From positions 65,799,292 to 65,863,291 of the forward strand of contig NC_092628.1 of assembly GCF_039555335.1 (NCBI RefSeq): 64,000 nucleotides of DNA, written 5' to 3'. Source of the stretch: Amphiura filiformis (taxonomy: Eukaryota > Echinodermata > Ophiuroidea > Amphilepidida > Amphiuridae). Made by a program: the position numbers and the translations under genes. The notes under the pieces were generated by a model. That model searched no databases. It saw nothing but the letters and a program-made list of their open reading frames with translations, and was not told the DNA's origin. This document shows, piece by piece, positions 34,401 through 43,822 of this stretch; position 1 is the first letter of the stretch, and each line of letters starts with the position of its first letter.

Positions 34401-37400
34401 ACATCATTTTTGCTGTTTTTGTAACAAAATTGTCACTAAAAATATTGGAAACTAGAACCAAATATAAATGCATCAACCCGCCCGAAAGCACACATGGTCA
34501 CATCACATGGCTTGACCATGTGTGCGAAAGCACTGCACATAGTACGTGGAGTGCACATTATACACATTACACAATCAATGCATGGTTTGGATTTTTCTAA
34601 AGCTTGCTCTGATTGGTTCTTGCTATCTGAGTATGTATGAAGGCAACTTAATGTACCTCCTGATTATTTCACTATGTGCCTGGCAAACTTTAATGCAAAG
34701 TGTGTGATTGTTTGTATGGTAATGTGTTGTGTCAAATTTGTGCACTTTAAACACTGCGTGCGCAAACCTTTGAAATGATGAAGCTTAAAATTATCAATTG
34801 ATTTATGGGTTTTACCAACAAATGCCATAGGTACATTATCTGCCCCCCCCCATGAGCGACAAACCAAGATGGTGGATTTTCTATTGCGTTACATATGGTG
34901 CAAATTTTGAATCATTAATCTTTGGGTATAATATCTGTTGGTTTGATAGAATCACATATTTATCAATTCAAAAACCTAAACTTATCTTTATTTGATCCTG
35001 TTATATATGTTTACAGGGTGTAATGGCTACACTTAATTCAGCGTTGCGGAAAAAGTCAGTAAAACAGTTGCCATCCAATATGACATGGGAAAACTTCCAG
35101 GAAAAGGCCATAGAGAATTTGAGCGTTATCTATGAATACATGAGGGTGGATGAACCATTCCTACATAAGGTAAGGCGGATATAACAACTTCCATTAGGGG
35201 CCGTCCATAATAACTGGAGTCACATTTTGAAATAAATAATATTAATAGCTAATATAGCTTCAGTGATAATCATGACTAATTGTGATTGTTGCTAAATGGT
35301 AAATATGGCGTGTCTTGGGCCACAGTGGTCAGCAAATATCTCTAAAAGTGTGCTGAGGCTTGTGGGTTTACACCTATACACTACTTTTGTACATGATATG
35401 ACCTTCACATATGCAAAAGTAGTGACTATCTATTGTATCTGCATAACTATGGAAAATATTATATAGGCCTACAGTGAATTTTGCTTTAAATATTCTGTGA
35501 GTCTTGAAATTGAAAAATATATAGTGTGTACAGTTACTTGTGAGTAGAATGTAACAGTGTATTGTGATTTTTTGTATTTCATGTTTTTAGGCTTCAAGGA
35601 AGTTTTTGGAATCAAGGAAACAACAACGCGCCTCTAGTATATCAACACCAAGTCTACAAACCAGCACACATAATTCCAGGTTAGGATTAAAATGGGTTTG
35701 TACATACAGGCTATCTCATGTTGTAATGTGTGCAACATGATGCAATATCAGAACAATGTGGGAAGTTCAGTGTTCTTGCAATCTGAAGTTAAAAGGCTTT
35801 ATTTATGGGACAGTTGTATATGCCTGATGTCTACAAGGTGTATCATAATGATTGGTACCCATCAATTTTCATTGATAATGGATGTGCCAGACACATCAAA
35901 ATTCAACATAAGATCCAAATAATGTGTAGAATAATTGTTTCATAAGTCATAAACTATACATTCTGGCCATTTCAGTAGTATCCAATGTGGCATTTGGTAG
36001 AGGCATGCTTTTCAATAAACATCAAATTTGATGGGTACCAATCATTTTGATACAGCCTGTTCTCTATCCAGATTTAAACACTTAGCTCACAGAGTATAAT
36101 CTGTTCAATAGAAAAATTCCACTCCATGTCTACAGTGCATTTCAAGCATTGAGCAACATATAGCTTGAAATTGCCATTGAAAAAAGATCTTCTGCTTTGT
36201 TGAATAAATTAATCAGGATCGGTAGAGTAAACTCAGTAAACAAAGGTTTTTTTGTCTGAAATAAGAAATAGGGTCATCACCATGAACAGGGACGAAGGAC
36301 AGTATTAACTTTCTCATATTTGTTATGAGTTTCTGCAACAGGGATCAAGAAAATCCCTAGGGGAAAACTCAACTGGCAACTCTAAGATGAGCACTGAAAA
36401 TCCATCTACCATGGTTGTCATGTCAGTAGCAGTCACTTGTTATCAAGTACTTTAGAAGGCAACACTGGTTGCTGAAGCATACAAAAGTAAGTGCATTTAC
36501 TGGTTCTGATACAATGAACTTTGTTTCTAAGTGAAATACTGATTGTCCTGGTATACCCATGTGAATAACTTGGGAATCTGTTTTCTAGCTGTGATGGTTA
36601 TTCTAGACATAGACTGATGACGGTACTGCACCTGTATTTGATTCAGCTATCTGTCTTGTTCTCAACAGACACATACCAATGGGAAGATTGCAGGCTGTGG
36701 GTAGGAAACTTGGCTGTACCAATTTGGAAGATGAAACTACTGATTTCATGAAAGAACTCAAACGTATCAGAGAACAGTATAAAGTAAGTAAAAGGTTGAA
36801 ATTACTATTTCGCCACAATCTCTCTTGTCCCTCCTTCTTTGTTACATAACCACTATAAGGTATAGAATATTTTTGTTTTGACCATAGTCCTCCAGAAGTA
36901 TTCTAATTATTTTTGTTTTTGAAAAATAACTATATTCAAGTTTGTAATAACATTTGCACAAAATGGTAATTGAGCAAGTATATATGCAATGTACTAGTTT
37001 TCCAGAGAGGCTATACAATTTTATTGATGTATATGTCCCTGGTATGTATGTGGTCTTTTCAAAAATAAAATATCCATTTGAAACAAGGTTCTTCTCTCTC
37101 CCTCTCTCTATCCCCTATCTATCCTCTCTCTCCCTTCCGTCTCTCCCCTCCCTCTCTCTCTTCACTCTTCCACTATCCAGTTCTCCCCTCTCCTATGCCT
37201 CCCTCATAACACACCCTTGCACAACCCACCACACACACATCTGTAACCAGGAAATGCAGACAGTGACACATGCTTCGTATTTGTACTATCGAACCACGGT
37301 CACATTTTTGGTTTTTATTTGCCTTGCCAAGGGCTGCTCAAGTTTCATTCGCCTGAGTGTCGACTCCTACACCCCAAATGCGGCCATTGTTAATACATTT

Positions 37401-40400
37401 TATGCCATTGTCAATCCAGTAACTCCATCCATCAAGCATGGATCCTATTTTGTTCACAGTTATGCAGTAATTTCTCTTGTATGTACCAGTCTTTGCAAAA
37501 ATCACTCACACCTACTCTCTTCTTCTGCCTCTCTTACTCATTACATGTAAATAATTGATTTCTCAAAGGAGTTGTCTAAGCCTTTTTTACTCATCAATTT
37601 AAAAGGACTAAAAATTACACTTGTTTATTTTCTTTATTAGAAAACACCAAACAAGAAACTGACCAAACCAGCTGTCTCACCGATTGAAGTTAACAACAAT
37701 AATAGTGCGGAGTCAACAGATACATCAGGTTTGTATAACATTCTTCTATATCAATTTTCTTGTGCAATGACCCACTATTGCATTTATCTTTCAAAAGCAT
37801 ATAAGATAAGTATATATACGCATAATCATTAATTAATTATGCATGTCTTCTGTAAGAGTTAGCATTGTGACAATTTTTATTGTATGGGTTATGGTTTTCC
37901 CTCATAATGGTTCTAGCTAGGTTGCTGACCTGGAAATTTAATACAATAGATACTTTGAATTAGTCCAAATCAAAATGCAGAACCATTGAACCCAAGGTTC
38001 CCAACTTCCCATCTAATCAGGGGGAAGTTATTCTGATCTCACGCACAAGTACAGACCCCATTGGTTTGTTAACAAAAAAAATGATTACTACTTATAGGAC
38101 AGCCACTCAAATATGGGTTGAAATTGGCCAATGTGCATTGCAATCCAGATGCATAACCAGGGTAGTGCGATACACACCTCAAATCACCAAAAGGTCCGCT
38201 TTTATTGTGCAAGCTGTTAGAAAGTGAATCTCTGGAAATGTTAGGTAGCGATTTTGCGTCATGTTCATATTTACATGTTTGTTTGAAGGCTACAATGCTT
38301 ACCCTGTTGCAGTGGCAAATTTCTACTCCTTTGAATGTTTATGTTCATAGATAGTCTACCCATTGCCTGATCAGCAGGTACCCAATTTAGCCTGACAAGT
38401 TTTTACCACAATCATTTAGTGATACCATATCTTCTGAAGTTGTTAGCTTCATGATATTGTCATGTGTAATTAACTCTGTCAGTGTTGTTTCTGCGACTTC
38501 ATACGGCATTGCATGAAGGAAATTTTTGTGTGTCGTTTCATCAATATTGCAAAAATGTTTCTTTTTTAATGCTGTTTGCTTAAGGGAATCAACAATAACT
38601 CAAGCTTACTTGCAGAATCTTGTGTCTTTGTGAAGAACTACTGATTCATTATAATGAGCATCTACAAAAAACATTTCTGCCATCAGCTTATTTTCTTTCT
38701 GATTAATTGTACATGATGTTGTATATGTAGATGATGAAATAGTAACATCGACGCCTCATCCCAACACGATCAAAGACAGGCTGCATGGCACAGATGTCCC
38801 AAAGGAGAGTATCTCATCTTCACCATCATGGAAGGATAGACCGTCCACTTCAAAAGAGAAAACAAGGAGAGACAGACCATCCACTCCAAAAGATAATGAA
38901 TGGAGAAATAAACCATCTACTTCAAAAGATCAGCCAAGGAAAGAGCGACAGTCTTCATCAAGAGAGAGACCGCCAACAATGGAAACAGATGTGAATAACA
39001 AGGAGAATAATAGTCCTAAAAGGTAACAGAATGAATTGAAATGTGGTAAAGGAAATTCAGGAATCAGTAAATCAAAGCAGACAAAATTAAAATAATTAAA
39101 AATGTACATGAAAAGTATTTTCCTTCAAATTGTGATGGCCTCTGGCTAGGACGCACTCAAAAATTTATGATTTTTGTGCAAATAGTTTTTACTGTGTAAT
39201 AATTCTTAATTTTATTTTTTGAAAGCCTTGTGTAATTTAAAATCATGTTTTCTATGTCGAGTTACAAATTAATGTAGTGTGAATATTTGCTTCAAAGTAT
39301 TAAGTTTATTTTAATTTATGTATTGTAGCGGCTTGTGGCAATTAAAATATGGTTTTCTTTTTTTAAGAGGGTTGCCTTGAGGTGCTTTAATACCTGTACA
39401 ATTGGGATTCTTTCATAATGGCCTGCTGTGCTATACCATTTATCACCGCGATGTGGCAGTGACATCAACGCCAATGCCACATCACGGTGAGAAATGGTAT
39501 AGACTGATGCCTGCTGTTAGCCAATGTTCAGGTGAACGACTGATAAACTTCCGGGCACTCGTGTTGTTGTGTCCAACTTAACCTTTGACCATATTTGTTT
39601 CTGTGTGACATATTTTTAGAACAATCCTGGCACAGTAGGACATATGCGCATCGTCAGGTACCTTTTGGAATGTTTTTTTTTCAGTATCACATAATAAACA
39701 TATGCACAGTGTGTAGACACCAAAAGATTCAGGGTACTGTTGCACTTCATGAGTCTCTTCTGTTCCTTGCAAAAAAATTAAGCTAATTTATTCTTTGCAT
39801 TTCAGAGGCAAACAAATACGAGACCAAGTGTATCAGCCTGGCCGTGTGACTAGAAGTAAGGATACACCACCTAATGAGAAAGCTAATAAGAAAAAGTATA
39901 TAGAGTGGTCATCGTCTGATAGTGAAGATGACGACAGAACAACAAATATCTGTAAGTATCAGTGTAAAAAACTATATAAAAGGAGTGTGAGACTTTGGAC
40001 TAGTGGAATGATTTTATTAAGGTAGCGTGCTTTGTTTAAATTCTGCGTCTAATGCATTGTACCAATATGTGCACAAATCATCACTTAAAACGTGAAGATG
40101 CAAATTATTGTTTGATTTTGTGGTTTGCCAATAAATGCAGGATGTAAACTATTTTGGTCTCCACGCATGACAAACCAATGTGGCAGGGGGATTTACCATG
40201 GTGTTACATACAGGGCAATTCTGAGTCAATGCTCTTTGGGTCTAATCTATATATCGCGTATTTCAAACTACAATGCGAACACACAACCTTAGATACAATT
40301 ATACTAACCAATCACCAGTGCGTTGGCATGGTTGGATTCACTTCTGCGTTGCATACACACAGTCACACAAGCTGGCGTACATCGTGCAGTGTACGCTCTA

Positions 40401-42218
40401 TCAGGCTGTGTTCATTCAATTGAAATTTCCACTGTAGACATACTGATCACATAGTGCAGTAGTCCACAATGCAAGATTGTTGCAGGGGATCAGAACATCT
40501 AATATTCTATGAATGACATTAATACGAGGGGCAGTCAGTATGTTTTAAGAGTTGACTTGTGACGTCATTTGTGGATCGTTTTCATGGCATTTCTCAATGA
40601 TTACATAAACACTGTACCTTTGTCTTTCAAACAACACATGTAAAAATTCTATCACATACATGATTACGTAACAGCATTAGCATAAAATCAATGGTCTAGA
40701 GTCACCTGGTGAAATTGAGGCGTTTTTGTTAAGGGAAATAAGAAGCTGAAATGAGGTATTGTTGTATTTTCTATATTTTCTCGGAATTAAAGAATGGAGA
40801 ATGCTGCCTTTTGGAACAGTAATAGAACACAAACTACCAGTTTATTAAACCATGTTTGTTGGGCTGTAAAGGTTTTAGTTTATTTAAAATGCGTGGTCAA
40901 ATATGTCTTATTTTTGACAAAAACAAGGCTTTTCTTTCTTTAAATATCTTGATATTGCAAACGTGGAAATTTAATTTTTTTTACCAGTTTTGTTGACTAA
41001 TCTCCAAACATTTAAACGGGAGTCTCCCTAGAAAATATTTGAATCGGTGATTAAAATATAACTGTTATTGTACCATTGTTACATTTATACAAAAAGTAGT
41101 GGTACAAAGAGAGAGGCCGTCGTTTGAATGAGAAATTTATTTTTAAAACTTTTCTGTTCATTTCAGGTTGAGATCATCCATAAAAATTCATATGCATATT
41201 TATATTACAATTTTCATAGCATTTTGTAATATTTTAGGCCCTATTTACATGGAATTTAGCAATTTTCATGCATTTCCACCATGTTGTATCGGTCATCCCA
41301 CCTGCGCATGCGCAGATTGTTGTTTCATTTGCACCAGTTATCATCGCACTGAGTACCAGCTCTCACACGTGACCAGTCATTATATTTTAGTCTGTTTCAT
41401 TTTGGAGATAATTAATGTCATTTGTAATAACTGCTTTTTCATTTTCGCCATTTTTGCAGAATAATTTTGCTTCCATTCAAGCCCTAAAGTTGTTGAAGTT
41501 TCCAGACGTCCCATTTCCACCAAAGTTTAATGGCAAGTCTCATATTTTACCAAATGCAAACGGAGGACCTAGTGTTTATTCCTGCCCAAAACTAGCCATA
41601 TGCACCTTGTACTTTTGCTGTTTTTGGACATTGTGAACACATGGTTTTTCTGTAATTTAAAAGGCCCGCCTTTTTGCGTGATTTGGCAGTGTCCCTAGTA
41701 TATTGATTTTATGCTAATGCTGTTACGTAATCATGTGTATGATATAATTTTTACACGTGTTGTTTGAAAGACAAAGGTACAGTGTTTATGTAATCATTGA
41801 GAAATGCCATGAAAACAATCCACATATGACGTCACGAGTCAACTCTTAAAACATACTGACTGCCCCTCGTATATACCTCAATAAAGGGGATATACCACAG
41901 CACTTGCACAGTAATACCATGTTTTTATCAATTGCAGTTAAAACAGAGCTGCCACACAAAAAAGTGAGGAAGAGTCTAGATTTGGAAGTAGACGGTGCGG
42001 TGCAATATCATCAAATTAGAAAACCAGCACAAAGAGTACCATGGACAGCTGATGAAGAGGAGAGATTGAGACGAGGTGTTGCCAAGTATGGAAAGGGAAA
42101 GTGGGCTGTTATCAAAGACAAATGTGATTTTGTTATCAGGACTAGTGTTAACCTTAAAGACAAGTGGAGGAATATGGAGAAAGATGCTAAATCTGTTGCA
42201 GGAGAAGCTGATTCATAA
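22233..42218 (+). CDS. TERF: telomeric repeat-binding factor (TRF; TRFH + Myb/telobox), 10 exons, 565 aa
   Basis: Shelterin-type protein that binds double-stranded TTAGGG repeats as a dimer. Exons: 22233-22407, 33116-33378, 33930-34025, 35017-35169, 35591-35679, 36669-36783, 37641-37728, 38731-39022, 39806-39951, 41938-42218. They total 1698 nt, all phases agree, and no correction is needed. The TRFH domain spans about residues 29-240: VFGWIFEYCCYVFW at its start matches human GWMLDFLCLSL, GTPLEGAIQVL matches TPLESAL, and CRAGDYNTGGEVFERLW matches the TRF EVFERIF helix. A charged hinge follows (230-500), with DRPSTSK-like repeats and an acidic SSDSEDDD patch. The Myb domain is at about 505-555, with tryptophans 508, 528 and 549 and the telobox signature VNLKDKWRNM. 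The N-terminus before TRFH is short and acidic, closer to TERF1 than to the basic TERF2. Vertebrates have two paralogs; I cannot say which this equals, and a pre-duplication single TRF is likely. Confidence 0.94.
22712..23429. mobile_element. tandem pair of TTAA foldback MITEs sharing one TTAA
   Basis: Copy 1 is 22712-23072 and copy 2 is 23069-23429. Each is 361 bp with TTAAGGGGGTACTACACCCC ends, and they overlap only in the TTAA at 23069-23072. Both carry the asymmetric centre CAGACAACAGTTGTGGAG in the same direction. The high identity points to tandem duplication rather than two insertions. Confidence 0.85.
23469..24236. mobile_element. hAT-like element with TCTCACG subterminal motifs, 768 bp
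   Basis: Ends CAGGGCTGTCAAC / GTTGACAGCCCGG, flanked by ACTAAAT on both sides (23462-23468, 24237-24243). The right third holds about seven TCTCACG(C/G) motifs (23940-24205). The left half is (ATA)n-rich. No transposase ORF. Confidence 0.8.
24337..25273. mobile_element. 937-bp element with TIRs over 100 bp
   Basis: AGCTATTGTCTGTCCAA..AACTTAGACACC at the left is repeated inverted at the right (GGTGTCTAAGTTAATTGGAC..AATAGCT). Homology continues inward through AAAGTCATGAAAGAAAAGT. A tRNA-like stretch with GGTTCAAATCC (24837-24847) lies inside. No ORF. Confidence 0.75.
24808..24862 (+). repeat. tRNA-like box B segment
   Basis: GGTTCAAATCC at 24837-24847 is a good box B, but the upstream half does not form tRNA arms. 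Probable SINE fragment. Confidence 0.3.
25281..27412 (+). repeat. GGGCCC-rich tandem array, period about 300 bp
   Basis: It opens with a small hairpin (ACCCGCATGCG..CGGGTAT). Anchor phrases recur: GGGGCCCAAATGTAAAAATA at about 25480, 25783 and 26090, and GGGCCCCAGGGCCCCAAATG at about 25624, 25925 and 26231. The later part (26280-27412) is in more diverged half-units near 150 bp. Palindromic GGGCCC blocks give many frames in all directions, none convincing as a gene. Confidence 0.85.
26575..26918. mobile_element. 344-bp G-rich MITE with TTA duplication, inside the tandem array
   Basis: GGGGCTGTGCAATAATTAT at left, ATAATTATTGCACAGCCC at right, TTA at 26572-26574 and 26919-26921. A neighbouring array unit (about 27192) has ACGTTACTCAGTAAATAAAG uninterrupted, the exact empty site. 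The inside is C-runs alternating with GCCAAAAATCGCTTG. Confidence 0.9.
27603..27665 (-). mobile_element. probable LINE 3' tail
   Basis: On minus: TTTGCCACAAAGTTATTTTG then AATAAATATGAAATGAAATG, the look of a CR1/RTE-type 3' end with a short tandem tail. No coding part seen. Confidence 0.4.
28870..29795 (+). repeat. 107-bp tandem array of AGGTCA half-sites
   Basis: About eight units: a constant part (ATGAAACTTGGTGGGTACAG..AACATTTAAAGCCAAATTTT) plus a block of four half-sites. In the unit at 28967-29003, AGGTCA copies sit at 28967, 28978, 28988 and 28998, with spacers of 5, 4 and 4 bp. Later units start their blocks near 29075, 29180, 29287, 29394, 29499, 29608 and 29717 with point changes (mostly GGGTCA in third place). 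Confidence 0.9.
30021..30247. mobile_element. 227-bp foldback element
   Basis: GGGCTCATATTGAAAT at left, ATTTCAATATGAGCCC at right, and an inner pair ACACAGAAAGG / CTTTCTGTGTG. Target duplication unclear. Confidence 0.65.
30313..31439 (-). mobile_element. LTR-like repeat, copy 1 (with insertion)
   Basis: Direct repeat of the next entry. On minus it runs TG..CA-like, with AATAAAG about 85 bp before the end, as in an LTR with U3-R-U5. It differs by a 312-bp foldback insertion (30402-30713) and by about 170 bp (30.93-31.11 kb) absent from copy 2. No reverse transcriptase or integrase nearby. Confidence 0.5.
30402..30713. mobile_element. foldback insertion in LTR-like copy 1
   Basis: Arms AAATCTGGTCAACCAGAAAA..GGCCAAAACCTTTGGCCTTC and complement (30452-30535, 30626-30712). 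It is bounded by AATTAACTTTATT direct repeats (30389-30401, 30714-30726). Copy 2 at 31518 lacks it, giving the empty site. Confidence 0.8.
31440..32056 (-). mobile_element. LTR-like repeat, copy 2 (617 bp)
   Basis: It abuts copy 1 directly. On minus it starts TGTGCGGTTTTTAATAGC and ends CTCTGAGGACA, with AATAAAG inside. No open frame with known domains; the short frames on both strands are not shared cleanly between the two copies. Confidence 0.5.
32060..32241. mobile_element. 182-bp foldback element
   Basis: AGTTACACAG..AGAAAAATTATTT..GTACATCGTGGAACAT is mirrored by ATGTTCCACGATGTAC..AAATAATTTTTCTGTAACT. It adjoins the LTR-like pair. Confidence 0.75.
33116..33378 (+). CDS. TERF: TRF exon 2 (TRFH core)
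   Basis: Residues 59-146. Acceptor TTTTTCTAG, donor GAG|GTACCT. It contains the FVSLLTRLADGLEHN helix and the GTPLEGAIQVLHSLMDIIEE segment, both recognisable against human TRFH helices. Confidence 0.93.
33930..34025 (+). CDS. TERF: TRF exon 3 (TRFH EVFERLW helix)
   Basis: Residues 147-178, 32 codons, phase 0 on both sides. Acceptor TTTCAG, donor AAG|GTAACA. It encodes CRAGDYNTGGEVFERLW, the most conserved TRFH stretch. Too short for a plain ORF scan. Confidence 0.93.
34200..34376. mobile_element. 177-bp foldback in TRF intron 3
   Basis: AGGTTAATGAACGCATATTA..TTAGACAAAATAATG is mirrored by CATTATTTTGTCTAA..TAATATGCGTTCATTAACCT, with about 50-bp arms. It would form a strong hairpin in pre-mRNA. 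Confidence 0.8.
35017..35169 (+). CDS. TERF: TRF exon 4 (TRFH C-terminal helices)
   Basis: Residues 179-229, 51 codons, acceptor TTTACAG, donor AAG|GTAAGG. It includes LPSNMTWENFQEKAIENL, the region of TRFH helices that help form the dimer. Confidence 0.92.
35591..35679 (+). CDS. TERF: TRF exon 5
   Basis: Residues 230-258. It opens with ASRKFLESRK, equivalent to the last TRFH helix (AAKVVESKR in human TERF1), then turns Ser/Thr/Gln-rich. It ends in phase 2 at donor AG|GTTAGG. Confidence 0.9.
36669..36783 (+). CDS. TERF: TRF exon 6 (hinge)
   Basis: Residues 259-297. Acceptor CTCAACAG, donor AAA|GTAAGT. It encodes a predicted helical, charged segment of the hinge (MGRLQAVGRKLGC then FMKELKRIREQYK). 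I do not recognise a named motif; a partner-docking site is possible. Confidence 0.85.
36930..37560 (+). repeat. TRF intron 6 with pyrimidine-rich stretch
   Basis: CTCTCC-rich DNA at about 37085-37200. The long open frame across it is an S/L/P/T-rich artefact and the flanking exons splice across it. Confidence 0.6.
37641..37728 (+). CDS. TERF: TRF exon 7 (hinge)
   Basis: Residues 298-326, lysine-rich then Asn-rich (KTPNKKLTKPAVSP, VNNNNSAE). Acceptor TTTATTAG, donor G|GTTTGT, phase 1. Low-complexity linker. Confidence 0.85.
38731..39022 (+). CDS. TERF: TRF exon 8 (hinge with DRPSTSK repeats)
   Basis: Residues 327-423. Three imperfect repeats of the form (R/K)PST(S/P)K(D/E), spaced about 15-17 residues apart, sit in a very basic, serine-rich, presumably disordered hinge. 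Each repeat offers S/T-rich basic phosphorylation-type sites. Phase 1 in, phase 2 out. Confidence 0.88.
39431..39502. mobile_element. 72-bp foldback in TRF intron 8
   Basis: CTATACCATTTATCACCGCG..TGTGGCA is mirrored by TGCCACATCACGGTGAGAAA..TGGTATAG. A compact palindrome. Confidence 0.75.
39806..39951 (+). CDS. TERF: TRF exon 9 (basic then acidic hinge)
   Basis: Residues 424-472. A basic KANKKKY stretch is followed by WSSSDSEDDDRTT, a casein-kinase-2-like acidic serine patch. Acceptor TTTCAG, donor T|GTAAGT, phase 1. Confidence 0.88.
40525..41869. mobile_element. 1.35-kb TA-flanked element with about 185-bp TIRs
   Basis: Ends CGAGGGGCAGTCAGTATGTT and complement, TA at 40523-40524 and 41870-41871. 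Arms run inward about 185 bp with few differences, to GCATTAGCATAAAATCAAT. TA duplication and CGAGGG ends fit Tc1/mariner-type elements. Each arm carries TGACGTCA (CRE), and the centre has TGCGCATGCGCA (41303-41314, NRF1-like). No transposase frame. It is the bulk of TRF intron 9. Confidence 0.85.
41938..42218 (+). CDS. TERF: TRF exon 10 (Myb/telobox and stop)
   Basis: Residues 473-565 and TAA at 42216-42218. VPWTADEEERLRRGV opens helix 1, KYGKGKWAVI helix 2, and VNLKDKWRNM is the telobox recognition helix. Trp spacing (20 and 21 residues) fits a Myb repeat. The acceptor ATTGCAG lies 69 bp after the end of a 1.35-kb long-TIR element. Confidence 0.95.
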
Positions 42219-42494
42219 AATGATGATGATGTCACTGAATTATTTCTTAATATTCACAATACTATTGTTAAAATCACATAGTAAGGAATTTTTAATGTTT
42301 GCTCACAGTTATCCCCGCAATTGTTATAAAGAGGTTGTTGCAACTCTCTTTTTTCCATCATATTATATGTGTTAAAAGTCTGAAATAAGCAAGGACAAAT
42401 GACTTTGGCTATGTGGGACACTTGTTTTGTTCACCTGCCCATGGTTAAGAGATCATGAACTATGCACTGTACCCCAATGAAAGTGGGTAAAAGT

Positions 42495-42784
42495 CAGAGG
42501 AGAAAGGAAACAGAGCATGTACAACCAGTCAAAGTCTCCGCATCACCCGACAATGAGGGCCGATTGTTCCTTGAAATGCGACAGGCGAGACTGCTACGCA
42601 ATTACTGCATCTATCGCGAAAGGACACAACGCTCTATCACGTATACGCGAAGGCACGCAGCGCTGGCGTGATTGTTAGACACGGCACGATCGAACAATCG
42701 GCCCTCATGAATATGCGAGAACTCACCGAAAACAATACACAGGGACTTTGACTGGTTGTACGCGCTCTGTTTCTTTCTCCTCTG
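42495..42784. mobile_element. 290-bp foldback just after the TRF stop codon
   Basis: CAGAGGAGAAAGGAAACAGA..TACAACCAGTCAAAGTC is mirrored at the right end, with inner GAGGGCCGATTGTTC / GAACAATCGGCCCTC and GCGTATACGTGA-like elements between. It probably lies in the TRF 3' UTR. Confidence 0.8.
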
Positions 42785-43218
42785 GTAAAAGTAAATATGT
42801 GATATATCCATGGCTGCTTTGTGTGAATAATAATAGTCTTAAAACACCAGGTTGGTGCTAGCGGCTACCCAAAGATGTCCGACCAAATCCTGACCATGAC
42901 TTGGCTCGTTGGATTCGTCTATAGAATCCCATGGTACAGAGATAACAACCCTTCCGATTTGGTTGGGAGGCTCCCGAAAAACAGACCTAACTCCCGACCT
43001 TCTTAAAATCGTCCCGATTTGCTGTAAAAAATGCAACAACAACAAAAAAAAAATTCTCAGAGCTTCCAGGGGTGCAACCCAAGAACCCCAATGTGTGTCT
43101 GCATAGGAGTTTTTAATGTGGCAGCAATGGATAGAAGGGACTCAAACCGGTATCAACATATAATGGTGCATGATTTTGAGTGTAACCAGGAGAAGGTAGA
43201 ACTCCCGTTTAACTTTGT

Positions 43219-43301
43219 AACTCTCACCTTACAAAACCATTTTCATTGTCGTACAAAAGCTTTTCATTCGACAATCAAAATTGCTTTGTAAGGTGAGAGT
43301 T
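43219..43301. repeat. 83-bp foldback
   Basis: AACTCTCACCTTACAAA..ATTTTCATTGTCG is mirrored by CGACAATCAAAATTG..TTTGTAAGGTGAGAGTT. Confidence 0.75.
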
Positions 43302-43575
43302 AAAAAGATTTTACACTTTGGAAGATACGGATTAAAATAGTAAAGTTGCTTGTATTTCCTGATTTTTAACCTGAAATCAAGAACTACTAAAACTGATGCA
43401 GTAGAAGTAGCCCGTCTTTGGATTGGAGAAGATGAGGTCTTGTACCACAAGCTGGGGCCATTGGTTATGAATTCATATTTACATGAGTTAGCATGCACAG
43501 TTCAGTTTTTATTTATGGTTAGATGAAACAAATGATGCATGTGAGCCATATATGTATATACGCTTAAGAGAAAAC

Positions 43576-43822
43576 TCTGTTCTACGGGCCGGACCGACCC
43601 AGATTTGACAAGAATTGGTAAACAATTTTTTCCTGTACAAATGAATACCGATCCAAATTTTGGAAATGTCAGGAATTTTTTTTTTTTTGTATTTCCCCAA
43701 ATTGCAAAATATACACAGATTTTTGTGATTTTTGGTGTCATGCAAAACGGGGAAAAAAAAAAAAAAAAAAACCAGACTGACCGACCCTACTTGAAAGGTC
43801 TGTCCACCCGTTGTAGAACAGG
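43576..43822. repeat. element with imperfect inverted ends
   Basis: TCTGTTCTACGGGCCGGAC against TCCACCCGTTGTAGAACAGG, with T- and A-runs inside. Weak TIR character, no target duplication identified. Confidence 0.45.

Noticed and set aside
36954-37550. 198-codon plus frame, the longest in the window
   Set aside because: Lies inside TRF intron 6 across a CT-rich tract; the TRF exons on both sides splice over it with matching phases.
41168-41636. Frames inside the long-TIR element that could be a transposase
   Set aside because: Too short, no DDE/DDD motif or helix-turn-helix seen; element looks non-autonomous.
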